From Hippophae tibetana (taxonomy: Eukaryota > Streptophyta > Magnoliopsida > Rosales > Elaeagnaceae), in NCBI GenBank assembly GCA_037013495.1, contig CM072804.1:31908501-31972500 (forward strand): DNA of 64,000 nt. Reading direction: 5' to 3'. Numbering within the stretch: the first letter of the stretch is position 1; each line of letters opens with the position of its first letter. The translations under genes and the position numbers were made by a program. The notes under the pieces are model-generated. The model was given only the letters and a program-made list of their open reading frames with translations, was not told the DNA's origin and made no database searches. Below are positions 1 through 12,029 of the stretch, piece after piece.

Positions 1-660
1 ATATCTCTATCCTCTTGGCTGATAATTTCTATTTAATATTTAAGTTCAAATTGTCTTGACTCATACATTAGATAATAAATCCCATTAAGATGATCCCATA
101 TAACAACATTGGTTTTGAAAGATTGAAGACTTAGAGCAATATTAGGTTCAATCGAGTTGAGTATCCAAGTGATAATTTGTGCATTCTTTGTTTTCCAATT
201 GCTCTTCGACTTCTAATCATCTTCTTCTTTTTTTAGAACCATCAAGAATTCTAGATAAACCTTTTCCTTTAACAAAAAAATGAAAATGAAACTCCTAAAG
301 TGAAAAAGTTATGGCATTGAATTTGATAGTTCAAATTTGTTTGTATCCATGATAAACGATCACAATAATTCAAGCTAGAGAAAATACTCTAAAGGATAGT
401 CATAAAGAATGAAGAAACAAAAATTCTCAAAAGAATGTAAACTATGAATATTTTCTCATTGCTCTCATACCATGATAAACTATGAAATACAGAATAAAGC
501 TATATATTTTTTGTATTTTGTACAAAGGTTACAACACCACTATATACAACATTACTTAAGTCTATATATGGAAAATCTAGCTAATCAAGGAATACAAATA
601 AGTAATATATAATATGAATCCCAAAATATTAGAAGAGATTTTCTTCCTTAATTGTCGACA
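1..660 (-). mobile_element. Ty1/copia (Ale-like) fossil, 5' end: gag piece, primer site, LTR
   Basis: Read on the minus strand, this holds from right to left a short LTR (473-660), a methionine-initiator-type primer site (461-472) and the first part of a gag gene running off the window edge. The gag piece resembles the copia UBN2 region: a W-x-L-N-S-I-E-P stretch, then an I-W-D-H-L motif and an F-E-L-K-Y segment. The short LTR and gag type suggest the Ale/Retrofit lineage. The fossil is broken, with several breaks in the visible part, and looks old. Its LTR ends in the same way as that of the copia fragment near 53172, so the two may be one family. Confidence 0.6.
473..660 (-). repeat. LTR of the Ale-like copia fossil
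   Basis: A 188-bp segment that on the minus strand starts TGTCGACA and ends GTTTATCA, so it has the TG...CA form of an LTR. It lies directly against the primer site TGGTATGAGAGC (minus strand, 461-472), which is close to the usual plant copia site TGGTATCAGAGC. The partner LTR would lie outside the window to the left. Confidence 0.55.
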
Positions 661-708
661 AGAACTTCTTGAATCCCAAAATATTAGGAGAGATTTTCTT
701 CCTTAATT
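616..708. repeat. 38-bp direct repeat at the copia/Athila junction
   Basis: Positions 616-653 and 671-708 are the same 38 bases with one mismatch, 55 bases apart. The first copy is the outer end of the copia LTR. The second lies just past the LTR edge, against the start of recognisable Athila sequence. It may be a remnant of another LTR copy or filler copied in during break repair. Confidence 0.7.
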
Positions 709-3700
709 TCCTCTAAGATCTTCTCTATTTGACATATTCTTCTTGGTAGGTCATTCAAGGTTACCCCTAAAACTATTATAGATGTCCAAAATGGTAAATT
801 AACTATGATAGTCTTGGAAGAGATTTTTAATTTCAAATTTTTTGATTCCTCTCCTATTCGTTCTATTTCTATTAATAATGAGTGCTCATATATTGATATT
901 TTTGGATACACTTGTTTATAATTCCTTTTTGTAGGATGAACTTTAGTATGCTTCAACTGTTGATAGGATAGAGGAAGACTTAGATGAGGAGAGTAAAGGG
1001 TGCCATGAATTTTTAGATAGCATTGAACCAATAAAGTAGCTTAGTACACCCTTAGATCTACCTTAGACCCCATATGGGGAAGAAAATACTCCATCGAAGA
1101 TAGAGAAGAAAGAGTTACCTAAGCCCCAGAAATATATGTATTTGGGAGAAGAGAATACCTATCCAACTATTATTTCATCTACTTTAAGCAAAACCTAAAA
1201 AGAAGAAATAGTTAATGTGCTTAAGAAATTCAAGAAAGCTATAGGATTGAGTATTAGATATATTAGAGGTATTAGTCTGGCTATGTGTATGTATAATATT
1301 AAGTTAGAGGAAAATGTGAAACCTATTAGAGAAGACGTAACCCTGCTATGCAAGAAGTAACGAAAATTGAATTTTGAAATCCTTAGAGGTAGGAGTTATT
1401 TATCCTATTGATGATTGATAGAAAGTGGGTTAGTTTGGTATATATGGTACATACTGAATCATACACTACCATGGTAAGCAATGATAATAATAAGTTAGTT
1501 CCTATTAGAGTCATCATAAGATGAAGGATGTGTATCGACTTTCAAAAAATGAATTTGAACGCTAAGAAAGATCACTTTTTTCTTACTTTTATTGATCAAA
1601 TGTTAGAAATATTAGCTAGACTTAAATTTTATTGTTTTCTTGATGATCTTTCAAGATATTACCAGGTACCAATTGCACCAAAAGATCAAGAAAAGACAAC
1701 ATTTACTTGTCCTTTTGGGACATTTGCTTTCAGGAGGATATCATTTAGTCTATGAAATTCTTCGACCATATTTCAAAGATGCATGACATCTATATTTTTA
1801 GATATGGCAGAAAAATTCATTGAGGTATTCATGAATGATTTTTATCTTTTTGGAAACTCTTTTGATGATTGTTTACATCAATTGACTTTAGTTCTAGAAA
1901 GATGCATTGTATAACTTAACTCTTAGTTGGAATAAAAGTCACTTTATGGTTAAACAAGACATTGTTTTAGGATATATTATTTGAAGTAAAGGTATAGAAG
2001 TGGATAGGGAAAAAGTAAATTTAATTTCTAAACTGCCACCCTTACTAGTGTGAAGGGAATTAGGAGTTTCTTTGTACATGCAAGTTTTTATAGGAGATTT
2101 ATTAAAGATCTTTCTAAAATAAGTCGTCCTTTTTGTAATATGTTAGCCAAGGATGTCTCCTTTGTGTTTGATGATGATTGCCTTATTTTGCATCTATTGT
2201 CATGGCACTTGAATGGTCTTTACCATTTGAAATTATGTTCAATGCTTTTGATTTTTCCATAGGGGTTGTTTTGGGAGAGAGAGTAAATAAGCATTTATAT
2301 GTCATTTATTATGCTAGTAAAACACTCAATGATGCCCAAATTAATTGTTCTACCATCAAAAAGGAATATTTGACTTTTTGTTTTCTTTGAACAAATTTAA
2401 ATCTTATTTGGTAAGGTCTAAAGTTATTATGCATTCTGGTCATACTACTTTGAGATATTTATTGAGTAAATTGAATGCTAAGCCAAGACTAATTTATTTT
2501 ACAATAATTTGACTTAGAGATTAGAGATAATAAATGGATTAAAAATATAGTAGTTGATCATCTATCTAGTTTAATTTCTGATTTAACACTACTAAGAGAG
2601 AGAAGTAAATGCTTCTTATTGATATTTTTCCTAATGAACAACTATTTACAATAGGCCCAAACCCATGGTATGCTAACAATGTCAATTATGTTGCTAGTGG
2701 TATTTTGAGGCCTAACATTCCTTTCTAGAAAAAGAAAAGATTTTTTATGATTGTAGGCACTATTTTTGGGATAACCCATATTTGTTTCAGCTTTGTCAAG
2801 ACCAGCTCATCTGGATATGTATGCCTAAGGAGAAGAAAGAGCATATTCTAACCACATGTCATGAACTTCATTATGGGGCCATTTTGGTAGTAAGAAAAAT
2901 GGTCCTAAAGGTATTGCAACCTGATTTTTATTGGCCAACTCTATTTAAAGATGTTCATAATTTTTTGCATGCAATGTGATAGATATCAAAGAATTGATAA
3001 CATAGGAAAACATGATGATATGGCTTTGACATCTAATTTGGTTATTGATTTTTTTGATGATTGGGAGGTTGACTTTATGGATTTTTTTCCACTTCTTTTG
3101 GATATGAATATATTTTAGTTATAGTTGACTGTGTGTCTAAGTGGGTTGAAGCCATGCCCACAAAAACTAACACTACTAATTATGTTGTGAAATTTTTGAA
3201 AGATGTAACATTTTGTAAATTTGGGACACCTAGAGCCATAATCAGTGATGGAGGGAGCCATTTTTGCAATATGCTCTTTGATGGCTTACTAAAACAACAT
3301 CTTATCATACACAAGGTGGCTACTATATGCCATCCAAAGACCTCCGATCAAATAGAGGTAAGCAATAGAAAAATCAAAGGGTATCTTTGAAAGGAAAATA
3401 TGGCCTTCAAGAAATGATTGGGCAATAGAATTAAATTATTAACTATAGGCATACCGTATAGCTTATAAGACATACATTGGTATGAGTCTTTACCAGTTAT
3501 TTTATAGAAAGGCCTACCAATTTCCTGTTGAGCTTGAGCATATGGCATATTGAGCAATCAAGAAATTAAATATGGACCTTGAATAAGTAGGAGAGAAACA
3601 TTTGCTTCAACTTGATAAGCTAGAAGAGATTAGGAATGAATCTCATGAAAATGCAAAGATCTACAAAGAATGCACTAAGATTTACTATGACAAATTCCTA

Positions 3701-3930
3701 ATCCGTAAGTCTCTTTACCATAAGATGAAAGTTATTTTATTTAATTATCATTTTAAAATGTTCCTAAGAAAGTTGAAGTAAAGATGCAATAGACCATTTC
3801 AAGTTGTTCAAGTTTTCCCCGATGGAGCTGTTGAATTGATAAATCCAAAAACTCAAAACCAATTCCAAGTCGATGAGCATCGTATCAAGTCATACTTGGA
3901 AGGAGTGGTTACAAATGAGCACATTGAATG
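709..3930 (+). pseudogene. Decayed Athila pol (protease end, RT, RNase H, integrase)
   Basis: The order of recognisable blocks is the usual Ty3/gypsy one. Reverse transcriptase lies around 1528-1990, with a C-I-D-F-Q-K-M-N opening and the F-L-D-D catalytic-type motif near 1635-1650. RNase H lies around 2180-2560, with a Y-Y-A-S-K-T-L-N-D-A block. Integrase lies around 2780-3930: a zinc-finger area near 2860-3000, a W-V-E-A-M-P-T-K-T-N block near 3140 and an I-S-D-G-G-S-H-F-C-N block near 3240. The family-typical sequence just after integrase (a gaggtaaccca-like stretch near 3997) is also present. It is a fossil with many breaks and no coding capacity. Confidence 0.75.
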
Positions 3931-3960
3931 CATTTAACTACAAGATTCATCATCTCCAGT

Positions 3961-5419
3961 AACGTCTTCCAAAGACATTAAACTAAGTGCTTAGAGAGAG
4001 GTAACCCACCATTTTAGGTAACATTCTTTTCTTTTATTTAATTTTTTTTATCTTATTTATTATTAGTTAATTTTCTATTTGGCCATGTCATTGCTTTTTT
4101 GAACATATGCATAGTTGAAAACATTGGAACAATGTTTAGTTTAGGTCTAGTGTTTATGTTTCATGCTTGAATGTTGAGATTGACATAAACTCAAAATTGG
4201 TGTTTAGGAATCAAAATAGTATAGACCACCTTGTTAGAATATTTTGAGCCTATAATCGTTTTATTCAAGAGATTATATTTTTTATACACCTTTAAACACT
4301 CTTTTTATTAATTTAAATTGTTAGATGGTCTCTATAGATTTTTCATTGCATGTTAAGATTTTTAACATCTAATGAAGTGTCGTGTATTTTTTTTATTGCT
4401 TAGACTGAATGATTTAAGTAGAAATGAAAGTGTATGCATATTTTGTTCATGCATAACTTGCAAAAAAGAGATATATTTAGGGTTCTCTAAAGCCAATAAA
4501 AAAAGTTAAATTAGACACTCATCAAAATCATACATATGTACATGGGTCTACTCTCTAAAAAGAAGAAAGAATATATAAATAGAGAGAAAAATAAATAGTA
4601 TAACTAAATGCTATAACCCAAAAATTCTTCAAAATTGTGAGATGGTTATTACAAAATAAAAAAATAAGTAAAAATAAATCCCCTTGAAGTTATTGCATTT
4701 TCATTCATCTCGAAGGCATACACTTGACATTTTTGCTTAATGAATATAATTTATACATGAGAATAGTAATGTGATTTCTTCATAAATCCTATTATTTGAT
4801 TCCTTTTATGAGATCAATGTTATGTACTTTTTGTGTTTTTCTTGTTTAATCATATGAGAACCTATAAGCTTGTTTCTTTACATAACTTCTATTCATATAT
4901 TTATATATATATCTTTATTGAGTGTTTGAATCCATATAATCAATGTGAAATTGATAGTATATATTGTGAAGATTAGAGTAAAAACAAATTCGAATTACTA
5001 ACACTATAATAGGGTAAGTCAAAGTTGATATGTTTTTTAATGGGACATGAATTTGTGATGTGTACTTATTTGAACATTAAACTTTGAATCTTTGGGATCT
5101 TAGATTAATTTGTGCTTTGACTTTGATTATGAATTCAAAAGATATAAAACATGACAAGTTTTGTTTATCATAGCTTTTATTTTGTTGTTTGTTGTTTTCT
5201 TTAGTTTTTGTTGTTTTCTTTTAGTTTTAATTTATCTTAGTAGGATGTTTATGAGTATCATCACTGAAATCCCCCAAGAGACTTAAAATCGTCCACTAGG
5301 ACAACCTTTGGGTTTAAAGGCTTGGTACATATGCTAAATGCAATCGTGTCAATCTACAAAAATAATTTAGGTTATTTTTTTTTTTTAGATCTCTTTACTT
5401 GCTAAAAGATTATTGATGG
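3961..5419 (+). other. Athila non-coding region between integrase and 3' LTR
   Basis: No gene seen. The stretch is AT-rich and carries the ACTCAAAATTGGTGTTTAG motif at about 4190-4208, whose relative appears in the other plus-strand Athila at about 60338-60365. Some Athila members carry an envelope-like frame here; I see no trace of one. Confidence 0.5.
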
Positions 5420-7040
5420 TTGTGACGAGTGCTTGAAAAGTACTAATATTTTATGATTTTGTTGTGTTTGAATGTGAGAAATATATTTGATTATAGTATA
5501 TTTATGTCATAATTTATACCAATCTATATGTTTCGAATCATGGGTATTTTATGTTATTTTTAAGCATTTTTAGATTCAAATTGATAAATTGATCAATACA
5601 TGAAGAATAGCACCTAAAGCACTCATTTACACTACCTTAGAAGCTTGAAGGAATAATGCATATAAGCCTTACATGTAGATCTATCCATATTGTAAGGGGT
5701 TAAAACAATAATTGAAGAGAATTTTTGCCTACCACAACGAGATTATTTAGTGTTGTGGCACACTCCTCACTGTATGAATTTACTAGGCACAAAAACAAAT
5801 TATGCCATGGAATGACCCTTTCTGTTTGAATTCGATGAAGATCTACGTAACTTAGGTCGTAGCATGAATTCATATCGGTTGTGATGTGCGAACAATATTT
5901 CGATATGAAGCCCTTGCACTAGCTTTTCCCCTATAAATACAACATTATACTATATTAGGTTTTTGTTTTTGTTTTGTAATTTTCTTAGCTTCCATAGTTT
6001 AGATTGTTTTAGATCAAATTTTCAAAAGTCATTCCACCACCATATACAGATAAAGAAAGAGATATTCCAATTTGAAAAGAAAATCCAGTGACAACTTGCT
6101 TAGAGATATGGAATCATCATCAACAAAAGGGGTATTTTCAATTGTTTGTATTATTTAATTCTTTCTATAATATGATGTTTTTATAGTTGAATTGACTTTT
6201 GCTAATTTAACAATGATTGGCTAAATATATATATAAAATTTTAGTTTTATGCTTTCAATGTTGGAAGAACAATTTTGTCATTTAATAAATAAAAGCTATG
6301 ATTTATTTCTTGTTCATATTTTTCAAATCTTTAATAATAATTTAATGATGGGTCAAGTCCTGATATATAATTAAAGAAAATATTTTAGAATTAAGTATAA
6401 CACACATCATTTGTGCTTAATCGTGCAAGAGGAGTAAGAGTATATTTTAATTTCATTGATTTGCATTAATTTAAATGGTTGAAAAATAACTTTAATTATA
6501 AATTAAAGATGTGTCAAATCTTGATTTATAATTAAAACCTGACTAAGGAAATTCATCTATCAATTGAAAATTTTAGTATATATTTTTCTTTAGTTTACCA
6601 ATTGATCAATTTCAAATTTTGATAAAGAAGAATTGATTAATTGATTATCATCAGGAACTCACTGTGATTATAGGGAGTTTTATTTAGAAAGAAAATAAAT
6701 CAATAAATCTAGATTATATTTAAATTTTTCAAATCATTTTTTTTCTATAAAGGGTTATGCTCGTTAAACTCTTATATATATCCATCATCCTAGGTTTGGC
6801 GTTGATTTAATTTATCGCTTGATATTATTTTCTACAAACCATCCAACAAATTGTTATAGTGTTTATGATATGTTTCTTTTGTTAACTATATTAGAAAATA
6901 ATTTAACTCTTTAAAACCACTGTAATTATTTAGAGACAATCTTAAGAGTATATTTATCACTTATTAATTACAAGTGATTCGTGTACTTATGAGCTTTTTT
7001 TAAATATAAAATTTGATAATTAAATTTTCGTGCATTGATA
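5420..7040 (+). repeat. 3' LTR of the plus-strand Athila fossil
   Basis: The start (TGTGACGAGTGCTTGAAAAG) matches the start of the inner Athila 5' LTR read on its own strand (TGATGAGTGCTCAAAAAG). Near the end, the phrase around 6973-6995 (gtgattcgtgtacttatgag) matches the inner LTR phrase gattcgtgcacttgcgag. That gives the same family and orientation as the rest of the fossil. Confidence 0.6.
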
Positions 7041-7424
7041 AAAAAAATTTATTAAATTTCTTGCATTTTCTAATTGATTAATGCTAGGTAACACTACTCC
7101 AATTGGTAGTGACATACATCATCATTTTAGTGTAAGATGGTAAATGACCAAAGTATATAAATTAAGCTATAAATATGATGCAAACTTCAATGATATATAT
7201 ATATATATATCCAATCACTATTTCCCACGTAAATTGTGGCATATCCATTAATCTATTTAATATTAATAAATATCATTTTCCTTCCTGATTATAATTGTTC
7301 GACTTCAATTTGAGCTCCTTCTCTGTCACCTAGCTCTCTAAGGGGCACAAAACGACCTCAACAAAAATATATAGTTCAAACCGAACCTTATTTTTGGTTG
7401 CTTTGACTTTCTCCCTAAAGTTAA
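7041..7424. other. Unassigned AT-rich stretch
   Basis: Nothing recognised apart from a short (TA)n run at about 7193-7211. Confidence 0.4.
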
Positions 7425-7971
7425 GTTACAGTTATAATTAGCCGGGAAAATAGGTAATTTCATAGATGACAGCTAATAAATAAATATCGAAATGACCTCA
7501 CATACACAATTGTATGCATATAATAAAATGTGAAAATTAAAAAAATCATAAATTTATAATTAGAAAGAACCTAGATTACAACAATGGTTTAAAAGAAAAA
7601 ATATTCATCCAACAGACCGCCTAACTATCTAATATAAAAATTAATGTGTAATTACAAAATCAAATCTTAAACTATCATTCATAGTTAAATTCCTTAATGC
7701 AATAAACTTATAAGTTGTCATTCCTTTCATAGTCTTCACAATGTAGGTGTATGGATCCAGACCATTGTTTTGAACAACTCGAGCCCCACAAATAATCAAC
7801 CATCATTTTTTATTATTTGTTTTTTGTAAATTTTAACAAATAAAAATCCTAAAAAATAAAAGAAGTCAATTCTACGAAAGTATTCACTTAGGGTCATTTA
7901 AGCACTCAATCAAAAGTACTCAATCGAACAATAAAAAATAGTGAGTGATAAAAAAGATAGTCATTCCTAAT
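7425..7971 (-). repeat. Sirevirus-like copia LTR end fragment
   Basis: Read on the minus strand it resembles the end of the LTR type seen complete at 20273-21715 and partly at 63535-64000. Shared marks are an ACCTATT stretch near the end and the block describing a crossed intron-like 'accta...actatc' phrase at about 7610-7640. It is a fragment and very diverged. A similar piece recurs in the same orientation at 8946-9250. Confidence 0.4.
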
Positions 7972-8884
7972 CTAAATTTTCTTTAATTTTGATTTTTCTA
8001 TGTCTTTGGGTTGAGACTCAACTACTTTAGTCTTCATAGGTATGTTCTTAGACTTCGCTTTACATTTCACATTCATCTTAAATGAAAATGAAAGATGCAT
8101 AATAAGATGATCATAATGAGTCCTATAATTAAATGTATTGATTTTTGCTTGCCATTTTGAATATATATCTTGATGCTTACTAGTATAATTATTGGACATA
8201 ATATGCTTAGATGAGTGATAATAATGAATCTTATAACTATAAGCATGAAAAGAATTATTAAAATAAGTAGTATTCAGCAAAAATCAACCAATGAGCCTAA
8301 TATGATCTTTCCTACCACAATGATGAAATATAACCACAAACCTAATAGTTTTTGCTATGATATGTGTAGTTCATGTTTGTGCAAAATTATTAATAGTAGG
8401 AGTAGAGTTAGAAGGCCTTTCAAACATGGTGTATGGTGTTGAAGGTGTGAAATTCTCATCCTTATAACTAAGACTCTGTGTATAACCATGTGACTTACCA
8501 ATGCTTAAAATTTTATCCAAGCATTGAGCTCCAATGGTATGTCTCTTAATGAATTCACACGATTCTTTGAGTTCTTACACTGATTTTTTGTTCTCTACAG
8601 TAAGCTTATTACTTTCTTCCCTCAAAAATGCAAGACTATATTTCAACGCATTATTTTGTTCTTGCAAGATACTTTTAACTTCTTTTAATTTGTTAGAAAA
8701 GTAATCATGTGTCTCAAGTTGCTTATTTAACTTTTTATATTTTTACATGTAATCTAGTATTCTCTTCCTTGGTGCTAAGAAATTGAAGAAATAATTCTTC
8801 AAAACTTTTAACAATAGATTTAGAGAGATTAGAAGAGTTAAATCCTTCATCATCTGAGATATCACCATTAATAAAATGATCCAT
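7972..8884 (-). pseudogene. Possible decayed copia gag remnant
   Basis: The minus strand starts with an ATG at 8882-8884 followed by a D-H-F-I-N-G-D-I-S-D-D-E-G stretch, then a hydrophilic region rich in K, E, N and Q with coiled-coil spacing. It ends in a basic stretch (to 7972) where a zinc knuckle would be expected but is not clean. This pattern is known from copia gag genes of the Sirevirus type, and the LTR-end pieces on both sides agree with that. It is a broken fossil with many breaks. It could also be other low-complexity coding debris. Confidence 0.35.
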
Positions 8885-8945
8885 AATAAAAAAAAACCTA
8901 AGAATGATAATAAGTATATCTGGTATTGGATTTAATACAAATTGA

Positions 8946-9990
8946 AAGTTTAAATTATGGATCTAATTAGCTGGAGTTTAATAGGTAATTTCATAAACTA
9001 TAACTAATCAAAAACATCACAACAACCAAATATACAATTGCGTGTAAATAACAAAATGGAAAAATTAAAAAGATTACACATGAGCTAGGTTTTAGACTAC
9101 CTTTCATAAATAAAGCCCCCAGTCTAATTTACATACGAGATATTGCTCCTATAATAATGTCAATAAGATAGTTGTACGAATGTGGACCAATGTTCCAAAC
9201 TACTTTAGTCTCATGCACGAGCAATTGAACCCATTCAATTAGTGTATGAAAAGCTAGCACAAGTGGAAGGTATGTCTTAAAATAGATTTAATAATGAATA
9301 ATCATACTAGAAGATTCAAAATATATATCAAATAAAACAAATCAACTAGTAAATCTTAAAGCAATTATGAAAAGCTCAACATCATGTAGATAAAAATAAA
9401 TAGGTATATGAATCAATCAAACATAATATGAAATAAATGCTTAAATTAAGAGCACGCCTATAATTATGTTCTATAGAGAAAATGATTTTGTTTTATTTAA
9501 AAACTTTTCGAAGACAAAGCATATAAAAAGAGATGAATAGAATGAGTGCAATTATAATAAAAACTAGTAATGGGTTCTTTAAATATGAAGATTAAAACTG
9601 TAACCCTATGTCAATGTTAAATGAAACTTCTAATCATAAAAGGTTCATAATACACATTTATGAAATGGTGTTTTGATCATTTACACAACTTGGTTTGAAA
9701 TCAGAATAAATATTTTAAAACTATAAATATGTGCTCGATCAATCTAATGACATATTGATCAATGAATATTTTTCTCGATTGATCTAACAACGATGAGCCA
9801 GAACCCAAATATACTCGATCAATGTTCAAGCGAAGTTAGATCGATTTACCATAGGTCAATCAATCGAGTCCTCAAAAAATGCAACCCGAGAGTACCTAGA
9901 TTGATCTTAATTGAACCATCACCTCGATTGATTGAATCCTTATTAGATCGATCCATCAACACAATTTTGAGCATAAAAAAATTCTAAGTG
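8946..9990 (-). repeat. Sirevirus-like LTR (5' side of the gag remnant)
   Basis: On the minus strand the end reads TCCATAATTTAAACTTTCA, closely matching the end of the solo LTR at 20273-21715 (TCCATATTTTATAAACTTTCA without its middle bases). This places an LTR directly upstream of the gag remnant, as expected. The outer boundary is unclear; I extend it to cover the TCGATC-rich stretch at 9735-9960 only as a guess. Confidence 0.4.
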
Positions 9991-10680
9991 TTTGAATATG
10001 TGTGAGTGAATGCATGAGTACAATTTTAAATGTGATAACTATAAAAGTTATACTTGAAGTGAGATTATTCGAAACTTGGGCATTTCTTCGACTTGGATTG
10101 AAGAATTGATAATGAGCTCGAAACTTGATTAAATGTCAATATTTTGTCTACAAAAATAACTAACACTAAAAACATTTACACTCTCAAATTTTAAGTACCC
10201 TAGCTTTCTTAGTTATGTCTTAGTAATCATTGTGTGTTTGTTCAAGCTTAAAATTTAGAAAGATTTCGGCGAAAAACATTAAAAAAAATCAAAAATTAAA
10301 AGAAATAGAAGAAGATGAAGAAATTTGTTTTTTCAAAAAAAAAAACTAGAAAAATCATATAATTTCAAGATAAATTATTAGTTACTTGTGAAAAATAAAC
10401 ATGTCTAAGAGGTGGATGTTCAAAACCAACTAATTATAAAAATACTGTCTTCTCACTCATTCCCTTTTCTTATTACTAAACGCACCCTAACAAATAAGTA
10501 GTTAACTTCATGTATTTATTTGATTTTTGGAATTCTAAAGGCCAAGTGTTAATAATTTCTAGCTATAGATTCCAATAACTTTACGACTCTTCAATAATTG
10601 AAATGTATAACTTAAGAGTCAAGATTAAGTAAAATTGTTTTATATGAACACCTTGTGTCCCTTGGAAAAATTTTAAGCCA
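9991..10680. other. Unassigned intergenic stretch upstream of the phytocyanin gene
   Basis: AT-rich with A-runs (for example near 10330). No coding or repeat signature recognised. Confidence 0.4.
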
Positions 10681-10691
10681 CGTGTTTCTAG

Positions 10692-10735
10692 CTATATATT
10701 TATATCCTTTACATGTATGATCTTAGCTATTTAAA
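10692..10735 (+). promoter_or_regulatory. Candidate TATA elements of the phytocyanin gene
   Basis: Two TATA-like runs lie upstream of the start codon: TATATATTTATA at about 10694-10705 and TATTTAAA at 10728-10735, the latter about 75 bases before the ATG. The spacing suits a short plant 5' leader. Inference only. Confidence 0.35.
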
Positions 10736-10808
10736 CCTAGAAACTCAAACTCCAAATACTTATCCACAATTACAAGATATAAGAGCATATGATATATAAT
10801 TAAAAATA

Positions 10809-12029
10809 ATGAAATTGACAATTTTCGTTATAGCAATAGCAACCACAGCAGTAGTACTATATACCGCAAAAGGTGGGAAAGTCTATACGGTAGGAGACAA
10901 TAGGGGTTGGATACTTCCTCCTAATTGCCTCTTTTACAATAATTGGATGTCCAAACACAAAATTATTGCAGGCGACACTCTAGGTGATTTTTCTGTTACA
11001 TATATTCTTTAAGCAAACAATGCAAAGATTTTTACAAGAATAGCCATATTATATAGTTGTTTTTGTTATTATCATAGCCAAAGTAAAGGAAAAACGACAT
11101 TTATAACATCTTCTAAAATTTATAACTATGAAAATAGCACATTTTATACGATTCAAATATTTTTACGACAAAAAACTCTCCAATCCAAAATTTTTACAAA
11201 GATTGCCCCATTCAGTTGGACACCAAGAGAACTACGTACGAGTCAAAAGGGGCATTGACCCCTGTCAATTTTTGATAGAGTTTATTTTAGGTATAATATT
11301 TATGAAATTATAGATAAATTATATACATAAAATAAGTATGTGTCCCTCTAAAGCTTCATTTTAAGGTTTATCATTTAATAACATACTAAACTTAATAATT
11401 TGAACATATTTATACACAAATGACATACATATAACATTTTTTTTAATAGAAACAAATAACAACTCAAGAATAGGTAATATTATTTTGTTACTATTTATAT
11501 GGTGTCGCTTCAGAAATAAACTTTTTGATCCGTCATTATAGTTGGAAACTATTAAGTTGAACTCCAATCAATTAGACACATTCAATATTGAATATACTTG
11601 TTAATTAGAACCCATGTAATACTATTGGAGTATTATTTTATTATTATAAGTTTTAAGTAATATTTATGTAGTTCACAAGTAAAGATATATATTCAATTTC
11701 TCTAAGGACATTAGTCTTTTTTCTATAATTGTAAGCAAATTAAAAAATCATAAAATTATAATATTAAGATTTAAGATCATGTTATGTTATGTTATATACT
11801 TGGTTTTGTAATTGAGCTTGCAGTATTCAAGTTTAGTGGAGGAGTAGATGGTGTGGCTAAAGTTACATGGGCGGATTTCTTGAAATGTAATGCAAACAAT
11901 CCAATCGATTATTTTCAAAGTCGGTTTGCGGCAAAATTCGAGACAAAGGGTGATCATTATTTCATCAGTACCAGCCGTTCAAATTGTGTGGCCGGACAGA
12001 AAATTGCCATACATGTTTCTTCATCTTAG
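10809..12029 (+). CDS. Phytocyanin-like secreted protein, two exons, copper ligands missing
   Basis: Exon 1 is 10809-10983 and exon 2 is 11824-12029, with a GT-AG intron of 840 bp. Joined, they give 126 residues. The intron falls in the codon after G-D-T-L, at the position usual for phytocyanins, and restores the family motif G-D-T-L-V-F. Residues 1-22 form a signal peptide; the mature part opens K-V-Y-T-V-G-D-N-R-G-W. Cys80 and Cys113 fit the conserved disulfide. The four copper positions read Asp67, Ser107, Asn112 and Gln117, in place of His, Cys, His and Met/Gln, so type I copper should not bind. This is typical of early-nodulin-like or other non-copper phytocyanins of the cell wall and extracellular space. 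There is no C-terminal hydrophobic tail for a GPI anchor. A decayed copy follows at 15946. The frame is open and the splice sites are good, but expression is unknown. Confidence 0.75.
10984..11823 (+). other. Intron of the phytocyanin gene
   Basis: Begins GTGATTTTT and ends TTGCAG. It is 840 bp long, against 250 bp in the second copy. The extra length is AT-rich and shows no recognised inserted element. Confidence 0.7.

Larger units (their letters stand above)
709..7040 (+). mobile_element. Athila (Ty3/gypsy) fossil, protease end to 3' LTR
   Basis: Plus-strand Athila remnant. It begins within the protease end (counterparts of the G-R-P-F and K-T-I-I-D-V motifs seen in the nest at 29416-29718), then holds reverse transcriptase, RNase H and integrase to about 3930, a 1.5-kb non-coding stretch, and a 3' LTR from about 5420. 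There is no 5' LTR, leader or gag in the window. It is heavily broken, with well over ten breaks, and its amino-acid match to the inner Athila is clearly weaker than that element's match to typical Athila, so it is probably among the older fossils here. The right edge is placed by comparison with the other Athila LTRs and is uncertain by some tens of bases. Confidence 0.75.

Noticed and set aside
684-1031. Open frame on the minus strand, 115 residues
   Set aside because: It lies opposite the Athila protease/RT linker, which reads in the plus direction with family motifs; a shadow.
9793-9987. 64-residue plus-strand frame
   Set aside because: Covers the TCGATC-rich cluster; no protein similarity recognised and no gene context.
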